Source: Nematostella vectensis
Lineage: Eukaryota > Cnidaria > Anthozoa > Actiniaria > Edwardsiidae
Direction of reading: 5' to 3'
DNA: 60,000 nucleotides
Assembly: GCF_932526225.1 (NCBI RefSeq)
Contig: NC_064036.1
Span: 17,818,953-17,878,952 of the forward strand
Position 1 is the stretch's first letter. Each line of letters opens with the position of its first letter. Both the position numbers and the translations under genes were made by a program. The notes under the pieces were generated by a model, which had not been told where the DNA came from, made no database searches, and saw only the letters and a list, made by a program, of their open reading frames with translations. This document shows positions 24,801 to 35,527 of the stretch, one piece after another.

Positions 24801-27800
24801 ACCAAGGGAAGGGGTTGAAGGGTGATTTAGTGTTATTCTAGGGGGAGTAGCGGATACCAAGGGAAGGGGTGAAGGGTGATTTAGTGTTATTCTAGGGGGA
24901 AAAGGGGATACCAAGGGAAGGGGGTGAACGGTGATTTAGTGTTATTCTAGGGGGAGTAGGGGATAACAAGGGAAGGGGTTGAAGGGTGGTTTAGTGTTAT
25001 TCTAGGGGGGAATAGGGTGATTTAGTGTTATACTAGGGGGAATAGGGTGATAGGGTGATTTAGTGTTAAACTAGGAGGAGTAAGATGCTACAAAGGGAAG
25101 GAGTGGTAGGGTGATTTGATATTATTCTAGAGGGAGATAAGGGTGTTTTAGTGTTATACTAGAGGGGAGTAAGGTGATACCAAGGTAAGGGGGTAGGGTG
25201 ATTTTGTGTTATACTAAGGGGAGTGTGGTGATTTGTCGTGATGCCAGGTGGACTAGGGTAACTTAGGGTTAAACTAGGGGGAGTAGGGTGATACAAAGGG
25301 AAGGGGGTTAGGGTAGTTTAGGGTTATACTAGGGGGGAGTAAGGGTGAGTTAGTGTTATACTAGGGTAGCATGGTGATTTGTCTTGATGCCAGAGGGTAA
25401 CTTAGGGTTAAACTAGGGGGAGTAGGGTGATACAAAGGGAAAGGGGGGTAGGGTAATTTAGGGTTATACTAGGGGGGAGTAAGGGTGAGTTAGTGTTAAA
25501 CTAGGGTAGCATGGTGATTTGTCTTGATGCCAGAAGGTAACTTAGGGTTAAACTAGGGGGAGTAGGGTGATTTGTCGTGATGCCAGAGGGATTAGGGTAA
25601 CTTGGGGTAAACTAGGGGGGAGAAGGGTGTTTGGTGTTTGTTTGAGGGGTAATATAGGGCCACCATGTTTATAATAGATTTTATGTGTGTAACTATTCCA
25701 CAGGCATCCAGAGGACGAGAAGGCCAGTTTATCCCTCAGCCTCCTTGGCCATGATGTCACACTGATTGATAGCAAAGAATCCAAGCGAGCGTATGGTTTT
25801 AAAATCAGTAAACCAAATAGCGAGTCTTACTTCTTTTCCACTGACTCTCGGGTTTCAGTGGAGCGTTGGATCGAGTTGCTGTCCCTAGCAGCGACAGGAA
25901 GACAGGATATCATAGCTCCCTACCCGCCATACTTCAGATCTGGGGCATCAGGGGATGAGAGCAAGTCTGTCAAGTCTTCTGAGTCCCTTAGCCTCAGTGA
26001 GGTAATATCAATTTTGTTTTACTATATTGTAACTAGCTGGCAGTTAAAAAAATGCTTCCTTTTTGGACATACTCCAAGCTGTATGGAGTACTGTGAATGG
26101 GTGGAAACTACATTTCTTTATTAAATTGTAATTGTGCGAAATTGAAAAAAAAAATGACAAGTGTAGTTTATTAAATGGCCGCTGCTCAATTAAGTAGTAA
26201 ACAAATTCAAAACTGGTGATGAGATGTTAGTTTTATTAAAGACAGCTGGCAGTGAGTAGTGTATTAGTTTAACCATATTATATTATGCCTTTTCAGAGCT
26301 ATCTGTCTGCTGATAGTGTTGTGCAAGTTTAACCATATTATATTATGCCTTTTCAGAGCTATCAGTCTGCTGATAAGTGTGCAAGTTTAACCATATTATA
26401 TTATGCCTTTTCAGAGCTATCAGTCTGCTGATAGTGGTGAGGTTGCAGATGAGCTCAACACATCGCTCACCTGCTCTACCAGCTCTAGCCACATGTCTGC
26501 ACACAAGATGGACGATGACTACTTGAGCGGCTTTGCTGCGGATGAGCAAGAGGAAAGTGATGCACGGTAAATTTGCCAAGCAAGGTTAAAAGTTTGCCAT
26601 TGGAGTAATGCCCTTATTTTGCCAAGATTTAATGCCCTACTCAATAATCCACTAATGGCTGGGTACTGCTGCACCTGAGATAAAATGGACTGTGTTTGGA
26701 TGATGTCCAAGCAAAAAAATATATAAACTCACCATCTCACTTATGTACAGATAACTTGCAAGGTCGAACGCATATTTTTTATCTCACTCTCCCTCCTCCT
26801 GTCTGATATACAGAGAACTTGATTACGAGGGCGAGAGGAAGAAAAGGGAACTGCGGGCACGCTCACCTAGGATGCGACAGCAACGTGAACGAGACAGAAA
26901 ACTGAAAAGGCGAAAAGATAAGAAGAAGTCATCTGGAGGATCCGGCCCAGGTCTGTACATGCACATGGTAACCACATAATGGAATCTGGCCCAGGTCTAT
27001 ACTCGGGCATGGTAACCTCATAATAGGATCCGGCCCAGGTCTATACATTGGCAGGGTAACCCCATAATAGGATCTGGCCCAGGTCTATACATTGGCATGG
27101 TAACCCCATAATAGGATCCGGCCCAGGTCTATACATTGGCATGGTAACCCCATAATAGGATCTGGTGCAGGTCTATGCATGGCCATGGTACCCCCATAAT
27201 AGGATCTGGTGCAGGTCTATACATTGGCATGGTAACCCCATAATAGGATCCGGCCCAGATCTATACATGCATATGGTAAACCCAAAAATGACTTCTGGCC
27301 AAGGTCTGTACACACACGTGGTAACCCCATAATAGGATCTGGTCCAGGTCTATGTATGGCCATGGTACCCCCATAATAGGATCTGGTCCAGGTCTATACA
27401 TTGGCATGGTAACCCCATAATAGGATCTGGTCCAGGTCTATACATTGGCATGGCATGAAATCAAGAGGGATTGATTTGTAGAGATTTTTCTAGAACACAG
27501 CTTTCCTTTTTGTTCTAATCCATCACTGAAAACGTTGTTATTGCTTTAGAATCACCATCTACCATGAGTCCTCCGCACAGTGTGTTCGTTAGCGACCCTG
27601 CATCAGAGAATAAGTCTACAGCTGAGAGTACGGCCACTCCCATTGACACCAAGGTAAACAACAACAGCTACAACAACAAAAACAACACCAACACCTACAG
27701 CAGCTACCAAATCAATAGCTACAACAACACCTACAACAGCAACAGCTAATATATAGATTTAGGCACTGCCTAAAAGCGGAGCCAGCATTGAACACCTTTT

Positions 27801-30800
27801 GTGTTGACTGATCGAGGTATTTTGGGGGGATCTAGCATCCTGCTCTTTACTGAGATTTATTTATTGTACCAACCAAATGGATCCAGGCCTTATTCAATAA
27901 TTTAAATTATGTAGTACATCAAAGTTAACAAACACAATTTCTGGTGCGAATATGGTTGTCAAAGTTGTCAAGAGTCTAATGATAAATTATAATGTCCCAT
28001 CATAGAAGTTCCATTATAAATATTTTCCGACAAGCTGTGCCCTTGTGCAGAATATGTCATAGATGTAACAGCATTCCAAAGATTCGAAATAATATATTTA
28101 GACTGTTAAGATGCCATACTGTAATTTTTATGTATTGATTTAGTGGCGATTCTCTCCTTCATTGGACCGAACATTCAGAAAAATGTCTGGAAATTAAAAT
28201 CCAAAAATATATTTCCTTTCATGCATTACATATTGTTGCACCCACCCTTTACCATATAGAGGCCTTGTTGGTGGTGGCCTACTCCAAAATGAATGCAATG
28301 GAGAAAAAACAGATTGATTTAGGAAGCAAATCCTAAAAAAAAACATCTATGCATCACTGACAGTGCTAAAATGCCAACTTCTAAACCCTTTCATTGATCT
28401 ATGTTTGGGGTAGAGAGGAAGCAAGAATATCAATTGACTAAAAAATAGTCTACGGGAGAGGAGATTTAAAGGAAATTGACTCAACTTGATAGGTTTGGTG
28501 GAAAAAATATAACAGTAAAGAAAATAATTTGATTGAGCATTTCTTGAAATTTCCCCTTTCCCATAATCTTAACCCTTTCACCACCACAGGCCTCTAAAGA
28601 GGCCATGTCTATGCTATCCAAGCTATGTGAACAGAATTCTATTATTGTAAAAGAACAAGGTTATTGCTAGTGATATAAAGTTCAAGTATCTTGCCCTAAA
28701 AAACCCTGCCCTTAATAAAAGTTCCATTAATGTGCATTTGTAAAGCTACATTCTGACAAGCTTTGTCCTTGCGAAGAACAAGTAATGGATGAAACAGGAT
28801 TTCAAAGAAAGAATATAGTATCAGACACAATTTTAGATAAGATGCAGTACTGAAGTTTTAATGTTACATTTTAAGTGGTGATTTTCCATCCCCATGGGAA
28901 TTAATATCTACAAATATACAACAAGTAATGCATTATATTTTTGTGTTTTTAGAAACCCTGGATCCAACCATTCCAATGAAATAAATCTAAACCTTTAAAA
29001 TAAATGTAATGGAAAAGAGACTTGGAAAGGAAATCCTAAAAAGAAGATATAAGTGAAAATACTAAATGAAAATTTCTAATTTAAAAATCAAATCTGTTCA
29101 TTAATTTATTTTTGGTGTAGAGGGGAAATAACAAAGAGTATCAATTGCATAAAAATAGTCAACAGGGAGAAGGAAAAGGAAGAAATATGACTCTTCTTAA
29201 ATTTTAGAAAAGAAAATATAATAACAATAATGTGATAATTATATTCAGTACTTTCCTAAAATATCACCTTTGCTGACTGACTGGCTGGCGAGTGACACCA
29301 CAGGGTACCCGCGCAATGACCACAAAACCAAGTCGCATAGTTATACCATATTTCTATACCTATGGAGCTCCGCGCGCCCCCTACGGCCGCGCTGGCTCCG
29401 CTACAACAACAGCACCTACAGCAGCTACAACAACAGATACAACCTCAACAGCTACAACAACAACAACAACACTTACAACATCAACACCTACAACAACACC
29501 TACAACGTCAACAGCTACAAGAACAGCTACATCAGCACCAGCGTCAGTAGAAAGAATAGCAACAGCAAGAACATAATTTATATTTCCTTTGTGCATAGTT
29601 TTGAATACTATACAGTATTTTGACCTGACTTACCCATAGTGTGGACAGTATTTTGATCCGACTCACCCATAGAGTGTGGAAAGTATTTTGATCCGCCTTA
29701 CCCATAGAGTGTGGACAGTATATTGATTCGACTTACCCATAGAGTGTGGACAGTATTTTGACCTGACTTATTCATAGAGTGTGGACAGATGAAAAAATCC
29801 TCGCCTTATGTGGATGCTATTTGGGATATTTTGTTTTATAGGAAGCTTAAAAAGCCCTTCAATTATTTTTCCCCAGGATTCATACCCGAAAAACCAAAAG
29901 GAGAAGAAGACGTGGTCGGATGCCTTGAAACTGAAGCAGTCGAAACTAACACGCGCTCACACCCTTGCCGGCATGGTCCTAGGAACCCCAGGCCACGAGT
30001 CTGCCAAGAGCAAAGCCGGTCCGCAGAGTAAGCGGAGCATACCTTCCTATTCGCATCTTCTGCCTCTGTTCGACAAGGAAGGACGATTCAGTGGCTTTCT
30101 TACGGAAGTTAAAGCGTCCAAATATAGCGTTACTCAGCTACGGCGGTGGGGAGTGGTAAGAAATGGGGTGCTTCGGCTCTATAATAAAGAAGGTGATGAG
30201 ACTCCAGTGACGATGTTCAATCTCGTGGAAATGTGGTTAACGGATGAGAGCGACGATGCCAAGCACAAGTATAGCTTTTCCCTGCATACGATCAATGATA
30301 AAGTCGCTAAGTTCCAAGTGCCCAGCAAAGAGGATTTCGACAAGTGGATGAGTGTGCTTAAGGTGTTTACAGAGATCAGAGTCGAACGGCCGATTGACAC
30401 ATCAGTCGATGAATCACTTTCTCATCCAAACGTTATGACTCGACCAAAAAGTAATCATTCGAAAGACGATCCAGCTTCTGTGAATACCTTCGCCAAACGA
30501 TCATCCATTCGCATGAAATTCCCTCCACGCATGAACGTCATCGACATGTTCAAAAAGGGTAATAATTCTTATAATTTCGAGAACCCAAACACGGAGGATA
30601 TTATCCCTGCGAACGAGCTTGTCTGCATCAATTACTCGGGCGGTCAACTGACAGAGATATGCATAGGCGACGAGGAAAATTACTCGTGCAAGCGATCGCG
30701 CTGGTGCGCCATTAAAGACTCGGAACTGTTGGTTTTCGCTGATAGCTCCAGCGGGGATCCCGTCAAACGGATGGTCCTATACAACGTGAATGTCGAAGAC

Positions 30801-33800
30801 CTCAGCGAGCCCGAGGCGGGGATCTTCCAATTTAAGGTACAGCGTGGTAACGAGGTAGCGATGTTTTTAGCTCACGATGAGACAAGTCTAGACAAATGGC
30901 TAAAGATGTTGCGATCTGCGACAGAGATGTATGGGAGAGAGGTCACCGAACCCGAGGCCAAGTGTAGGATCCCTTCGCCGAAGAATGTATTCGCCCACCG
31001 GCGCTCTCAGAGCGAGACCCTCTCGCAGACTGTTAGTCTCAGTTCTGCCACGTCTTTCACGTCGACGTCGGCACCTGAGAAGCGCAAGTCGTTTATCAGT
31101 ACTTCAGCATCCACCGACTCGGAGAGTTTTACGGATATTCTAATGAACGGGCATCTCCACGAAGTATTACAAGCCGAGAAGGGGAGCTCAGGGGAAAAAG
31201 TCGATGAGCACGGTACGAGTAGATGGTGTGTCGTGACTAGTGAGAGGATATTTATGTACGATTCTGAGGATTCCGCTTATGCTCGTTGCGACTGGAGGCT
31301 GGCAGATGTCAGTGTTTCGGCATGCATTGAAGTGCCGGGTAGAAGGTTTGGGTTTAGATTGAGGCACAAGGATGACGAGGTGGTTCTTGGGAATGAGAGC
31401 AGGGAAGTGATCGAGCACTGGCTTAGTGTAATGCTTCGTTATTGTGCTCCGCTTGGGCAAAGTATGTCGCCACTGACTCAGAGGGTGAAACTGGAATGTA
31501 AGAAATCCAATAGCGATAGCAATCTTAAAAGAACTGCAATGGAGGAGAGCAAAATAAAGCGAACTCTTAGCGAAGGGCGCGCGAGTGGACGCCGACTCCT
31601 ACGTAAGATCTCCGAGGATAATATCCTTCGTAAATACAGTCGTTCGGAGCTGTTCCGGTCAGGCTCGTGTAAGGGTAGCTTAGAGAAGTTTAACGTGAAA
31701 TTGCGAGACAAGTCTCAGCTTACTAGCGCCGCGCGAGACATCGAGCGTAGATTTTCTTGCGGTAGTTTATTCGATAGCGAAGGGAAATACTCCGGTTACC
31801 TTGTGGAGCAGACCAGCACAGCGCTGTGTCGCAGTCAAGTGCGCCGTTGGTGTGTGGTGCATGACGAGCAGATGTACTTATTCGATCAGCCACGCTCCGA
31901 GACACCCAGAAAAGTCATTCCCATCATCTCTGCCAAGCTTGTCAACCAGAGCCGCTTGGAAGAGGGCGTGTTCGTCTTCATGCTGGAGTACGAGGGAGAC
32001 AAGTGCGTGGAACTCCGGGCGGCCTCCCGCTCGGACTTGGAGAAGTGGATCACGGCGATTAGCGTCAAGATCGAGGTGCTGAAGGCCCGTGTGCAGAGAC
32101 GGGCGCGGAGGAGTGGGGTCATAGACGAGGAGGCAGAGATAGCTACAGGTAATGGGCATTTCAACAACTTTTAACCCTAACAACTTTTTTATAGTTATCA
32201 TAATCATGCCCGAGAAAAAGATCTTGTTTGAATAATTCGCGGGAGTGTTATACACCTATTTCAAATAATGTTGCATTCGAGAATCCATGTGGAACCCGCG
32301 GTGGTTAATTGGTACCGTATAAACAGTTGAATTCTTGTATCTGAAAGCCATTTGAATGTTCATAAGAACATGAACAAGAATTCTACAGCTCTAGAAACCT
32401 GTACCTGTATTTTATTTAGGCTTATTTGCTTATTTACATTTTACCCATGAAGCACTGCTGGTTACAATACACAATTTCTCCGAATGCAACCTTATTTGAA
32501 ATAGTTGTATGGCCGCACAAGGGAAACATTCTCCTATATACCCTTTACGATACCCTTTACGGTTAATATTTTAGAACCAACTTTGACTTCGATGTTGTTC
32601 AGATGTTTTTCTAGATCAATCGTTCAAGTGTTTATGCTTATGCGTTTCTCTTCTGACAGCTTCCGCAAGAGATACTATCGACAAACAACCACTGGAAAAA
32701 GGTAGCGCAGAAGCAAGCCCTCCAACAGTCGATTCAGACATACCTGGAAGCTCTATTAAGCCTGAAAGAGCCGCATCCGATCCAACCACATATATAACGA
32801 CACACAAAGACCCCATCCCACCAGAAGAGGGCGGTACTTCTGACAGTCTTAACGACGTCTCCATGTCGTCATCACAACAGCCCCTGGATATCGTGGAAGA
32901 CATAAAGAGGATAAGCCTCCATAACGAGTCCGAGGAGGAAGACGGCGGCGTGGATGGCTTGTGTGTGACGAGTGTCCTGTGGGATGAAGTGACGGTCACC
33001 TCAGACACGCCTCGTGTGATAGCAACTGAGCCATATTATGCTAATGTCGACAGGGGAAGTATGCCTAGCGAACCCATCTATGAGAATGTTTCCATGAAGA
33101 GCAACACCCTCTCGGGTTTGGTCATCAGGCCTAGCGAGCTGCCCCTGCCAAGCCCGACCCACTCGCACGATGATTCTATGTTCGTCGATATCGTACCAAA
33201 ACAGAGAACTAAACACGATCTTGTACCGCTATACGAGAACGTGCAGCTCAAATCGGTGCTAGGAGAGGGTGAGAGTACAGACAATGTTTTCAGGTGGAAG
33301 ACCTCCGAGGTACCTACCCCTAATAATACGAGTCCCTCTAGTGAAGTCGCGAAGTCCCTAGAGAAGTGCTCCTTGCGGGACCGGTTCAGCTTCGCCAGTG
33401 ATTACTCAGGGATTGTGGGCGAGAACCTGCTTGACGAGGTCGGCAGTGTCAGTAGCGATCGCAGTCGAAGCAACACGAGCTCAAGTCGCGGGAGCGGCAG
33501 TGATTCTATGCGCTCAGGCAACCCGGCATTCGACAAGGAACTCTTAGATGACATCCTTGGATTCCCGATCACTCAAGAAGAAGCCGAGGAGATCTCTGAA
33601 TTCTGCACGCGATGCGACGAGGAAGAACAGTTCGAAATGTCTGAGTCGAATTTTATCAGTAGTGTAGACCCTGATTTCACATCAACACTCGGTGAACCTG
33701 GCTCTTTGTCTACAGGTGACCTCAATGGCAGCCTTGATCGTACCGCGGAGTCAACACCTCGCAGATCTCTGGCGGAATCCAGCACTAGCAGTGTGCATGA

Positions 33801-34302
33801 TACTTATTTCGGGGTGGAGTCCATATCAGACGAGAGTGAGGAATTTGTAGACTGCGCTCAAGACTTGCGTGATGTCTCCCCTGGCAAGTCTTGCGACTCT
33901 TTCAAAGAATGTAAAGAGTACATGCCCTGTCCTTCGCCTTCTTGCCATCCAAAAGATTCTACGCCTGACGAGCAACAGTGCGACACTTATTTTGGACGGT
34001 CCAGCGAATCAGAGCTCGAAAAATCATCGGAAACCGAGTCCACTCCGAAAGATCTTCGATCAGATGACGCCTCCATCGTACAAGTGGGAAGAGTGGTGTG
34101 TAGTGGGAACCGGCAAGAAGAGAATCGCGTTTCCACGGAGACTCTGCCTTTTCCTGCCCCACTAGAAGAAGAAGGGACCGCGGAGACGAGCGCTGACATG
34201 CATAACAAAGAGTTGACTTCAAGTCAAGTGGACATGTTACGTGCAGTCACAGAAGCCTTCCACGGCGTGTGGGAGGGCACCCACGAAAACACGAAGCTTT
34301 GA
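18870..34302 (+). CDS. AFAP-like protein with six PH-type modules, 12 exons
   Basis: Exons: 18870-18894, 19173-19567, 21313-21515, 22465-22960, 23037-23513, 23621-23814, 25704-26001, 26415-26566, 26814-26950, 27550-27653, 29877-32148, 32660-34302. All junctions are GT-AG, phases agree, and the sum is 6,396 nt (2,131 residues). The N-terminus (short helical segment, then a proline-rich 'PPTLPPRPAK', an SH3-ligand type motif) and two spaced PH domains recall vertebrate AFAP1 family adaptors, which bind actin and Src-family kinases. PH-type modules: about 228-318, 569-660, 896-994, 1076-1176, 1250-1350, 1460-1560, each ending in the helix with a conserved Trp (309, 652, 984, 1168, 1342, 1551). 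AFAP proteins have two PH domains, so four extra, all in exon 11, are notable. Residues 747-792 are very basic. The tail (1585-2131) is acidic and Ser-rich. I infer a membrane-cytoskeleton scaffold. The exon model is strong, the AFAP name moderate. Confidence 0.85.
21234..21275. repeat. Single end of the 'acacctatttcaa' MITE family
   Basis: The stretch 'acccatgaagtgctgtggg' and then 'ttatttgaaataggtgt' matches the right end of the element at 32251-32508 ('acccatgaagcactgctgg', 'ttatttgaaatagttgta'). I found no matching left end within a few hundred bases, so this is a truncated copy inside intron 2. Confidence 0.55.
22324..22334 (+). other. Isolated tRNA B-box-like motif
   Basis: GGTTCGATCCC fits the Pol III B box. 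No cloverleaf and no convincing A box could be placed upstream, so it is not a tRNA gene. It may be a remnant of a tRNA-derived SINE; upstream words ('agtaaccaaaactgt', 'ggtaaaacg') recur near 57900, consistent with a dispersed repeat. Confidence 0.25.
23905..25640. repeat. 54-bp minisatellite with higher-order structure, in intron 6
   Basis: The unit is about 54-55 bp ('gggggagtaggggatacc', then 'aagggaaggggtgaagggtg', then 'atttagtgttattcta'), in roughly thirty copies, decaying after about 25000. Variants such as 'aaaggaagggtttgatagg' and 'agtagcggatacc' recur in the same order about 384 bp (seven units) apart near 24300 and 24685, so blocks of units were duplicated together. It fills most of the intron that splits the second PH domain. 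Confidence 0.95.
26267..26414 (+). repeat. Triplicated 3' splice site before exon 8
   Basis: Units of 60 bp (26267-26326) and 58 bp (26327-26384), then the true acceptor unit (from 26385), all contain 'ccatattatattatgcc', TTTTCAG and the first ~20 bases of exon 8. The third copy (exon start 26415) continues the frame. Splicing to the first copy (26297) meets a stop after 11 codons, and to the second (26357) after 24 codons. Confidence 0.9.
26938..27454 (+). repeat. 44-bp minisatellite copying the exon 9 donor site
   Basis: About twelve 44-bp units begin 'ggatc(c/t)gg(c/t)ccag' and continue 'gtctatacattggcatgg'. The first unit is the end of exon 9 plus its GT donor (exon end 26950). Nearly all later units keep CAG followed by gtct; one near 27248 reads agatct and loses the GT. 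Downstream donors would read into a stop (TAA in the 'cataat' segment) in the first repeat. Confidence 0.92.
27654..27750 (+). repeat. AAC/AGC-rich simple repeat at the exon 10 donor
   Basis: Immediately after the exon 10 donor (GT at 27654) the intron is built of 'acaacaacagctac'-type trinucleotides. The same wording resumes at 29401-29560, on the far side of the insertion at 27752. Read through, it gives a short N/S/Y-rich extension ending at 27749, but the donor and phase argue that it is intronic. Confidence 0.7.
27752..29385. mobile_element. 1.6-kb insertion in intron 10 with internal duplication
   Basis: It starts 'tttaggcactgcctaaaa', like the repeat at 9718, and ends near 'cctatggagctccgcg'. 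It interrupts an AAC/AGC-rich repeat present on both sides. Internally about 27960-28640 and 28680-29240 are diverged direct copies (shared 'agttccatta', 'gacaagct', 'agtggtgatt/agtggcgatt', 'tatcaattg' in order). I see no coding frame; the superfamily is unassigned. Confidence 0.6.
29401..29560. repeat. AAC/AGC-rich simple repeat, right part
   Basis: A CAA/CAG/ACC-rich stretch that gives Q/L-, T- and N/Y-rich frames in its three readings and a valine-rich frame on the other strand. It is intronic and matches 27654-27750. Confidence 0.8.
29611..29787. repeat. 35-bp tandem repeat, five copies
   Basis: The unit 'tattttgatccgacttaccc' followed by 'atagagtgtggacag' repeats five times with a few changes. 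It ends about 90 bases before the exon 11 acceptor (AG at 29875-29876). Confidence 0.92.
30081..32075 (+). other. Exon 11 block encoding PH modules 3-6
   Basis: Approximate module positions: 30081-30377, 30621-30923, 31143-31445, 31773-32075. Each shows the PH pattern: a first strand ending G-x-L, an RRW/SRW-x-x-V-style second strand (LRRWGVV, RSRWCAI, TSRWCVV, VRRWCVV), alternating strands, and a final helix with Trp. Linkers are basic and Ser-rich. All four lie in one uninterrupted 2,272-nt exon, whereas PH2 is split by an intron, suggesting that the four spread by intron-less internal duplication or came from a processed copy. Confidence 0.8.
32251..32508. mobile_element. MITE of the 'acacctatttcaa' family, in intron 11
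   Basis: The left end 'acacctatttcaaataatg' (32252) and the right end, read in reverse complement ('acaactatttcaaataagg'), form inverted repeats that continue through 'ttgcattcg'. The element is about 258 bp with no coding frame. It shares ends with 9424-9711. Confidence 0.8.
33028..33243 (+). other. Three Y-x-N motifs in the PH-gene tail
   Basis: Residues about 1710-1778 contain YYANV, IYENV and LYENV, each preceded by a proline within three residues. pY-x-N is the consensus ligand of Grb2-type SH2 domains. Phosphorylation is not shown by sequence; the repetition and shared context are. Confidence 0.6.
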
Positions 34303-34567
34303 GCGTAGAGAAATCGTAACAAGGCAGATGATAAAGGGAGCATGAATCAGGAACGGTCCCCTGTGATGACTGTTGCCTAGTGTATTTGACTCAGTTTACC
34401 TTGGACAAAAGGAAAAAGAACACAATGGGGTCATTTCCTTTCGCAAAAACACCAGGGTAGGCCTAATGTGGCTCAGCTCATTGATGCATCTACAGGCGCA
34501 CACCCAGACGTCCATTTGTTATATAGGACTAAGTTCAAACGGCGGATTATCTAAGAGCCGTATTCAG

Positions 34568-34622
34568 TGCAAATGCATGCAAATGAATATAAAGTCTACT
34601 TGGTCTTTTGCATGCATTTGCA
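34568..34622. repeat. 16-bp perfect inverted repeat with octamers
   Basis: 34568-34583 (TGCAAATGCATGCAAA) is the exact reverse complement of 34607-34622, with a 23-base loop. Each arm holds an ATGCAAA POU-octamer-like word. In the transcript it would form a stable hairpin in the PH-gene 3' region. Confidence 0.8.
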
Positions 34623-35138
34623 TTATAATATGACGGTTGAACGTAGCCGTAAATGGTGAAATTGTTTTTATAAGTACCTACCAAACTCAATATAAAAAAA
34701 ATGAAATATGAGTGTAGTTCCAAAGAGGGTTTTACCAAAAGTATGCAAAACCGATATGGTTTCCACAAAAAAACTCTAAAAGCTTATTTAAGAACGTCTA
34801 TCTGTTCTGGTACAGTGTGAGTTAGAGCCTGGTATGTCTCAGTTAGTCATAGTGTTTTAATCTTCGTGTAAATATAATGGCCCGAGGCCGGCAACAATAT
34901 AGGAAGAGTTTAACAATAGGGAGATGTTATCGGCGAATCTTATTTATCTGCTTTCCAGAAAATGGAGGAAATCTTAATTTTAAAAGCTATTATATATTCG
35001 GGGCTTTTTCATTAAAAACAACCCAATTAAATCGCAGGGGATAGATAATTTTTACATTAGCTTCGAATTTTATACATGACGTTAGCTAAGCGTGCTAAGT
35101 ACGGATTGATAGCATGGTGGGTGCTGCAGAATGTTCCA

Positions 35139-35156
35139 GGGGGGGGGGGGGGGGGG
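35139..35156 (+). repeat. G18 homopolymer
   Basis: An uninterrupted run of 18 G, with related shorter runs at 36157-36168 (12 G) and C runs near 36303 and 36388. These runs sit at the edges of repeat fragments and could form G-quadruplexes; their assembled length may be unreliable. Confidence 0.9.
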
Positions 35157-35527
35157 AGTAGGAAAAATCGAGGTGAATTTTTATAGCATGTTTTTTTCCT
35201 CAATGGGCGAGTTGCAAACCCCACCACCCCTCCTCCTAGATCCACCACTGACTTACCTAGTTGTACTTTGGTTAGCATTTCTCCTCGTGTGGTATTTGAT
35301 TATTTGTAACGTGAAATTTTCACCTGCGTAAATATACCGTAGGTTTATCAACTCGCCTTTCCACTATGTGATATCATGATTATAAAGAGATAAATGATTT
35401 TAAAGTAATATATGCAAATAAACGTCTCATAAGGTGATGGATGACATACAGTGATCTATTTTTCCGCCTTGAAAGTGTTTTTTCTGTCTTCTCAAAATCC
35501 TTTCCCTTTGTTACACTAGCAAGTGAT

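Noticed and set aside
27654-27749. Asn/Ser/Tyr-rich end of the PH protein
   Set aside because: A GT donor at 27654 in the correct phase joins exon 11 and continues a long conserved frame; the extension is simple repeat.
29270-29623. Thr-, Gln- or Asn-rich proteins
   Set aside because: All three frames are open over a trinucleotide repeat inside intron 10.
31878-32255. Minus-strand 90-125-codon frames opposite exon 11
   Set aside because: They are shadows of the well-supported PH6 coding sequence on the plus strand.
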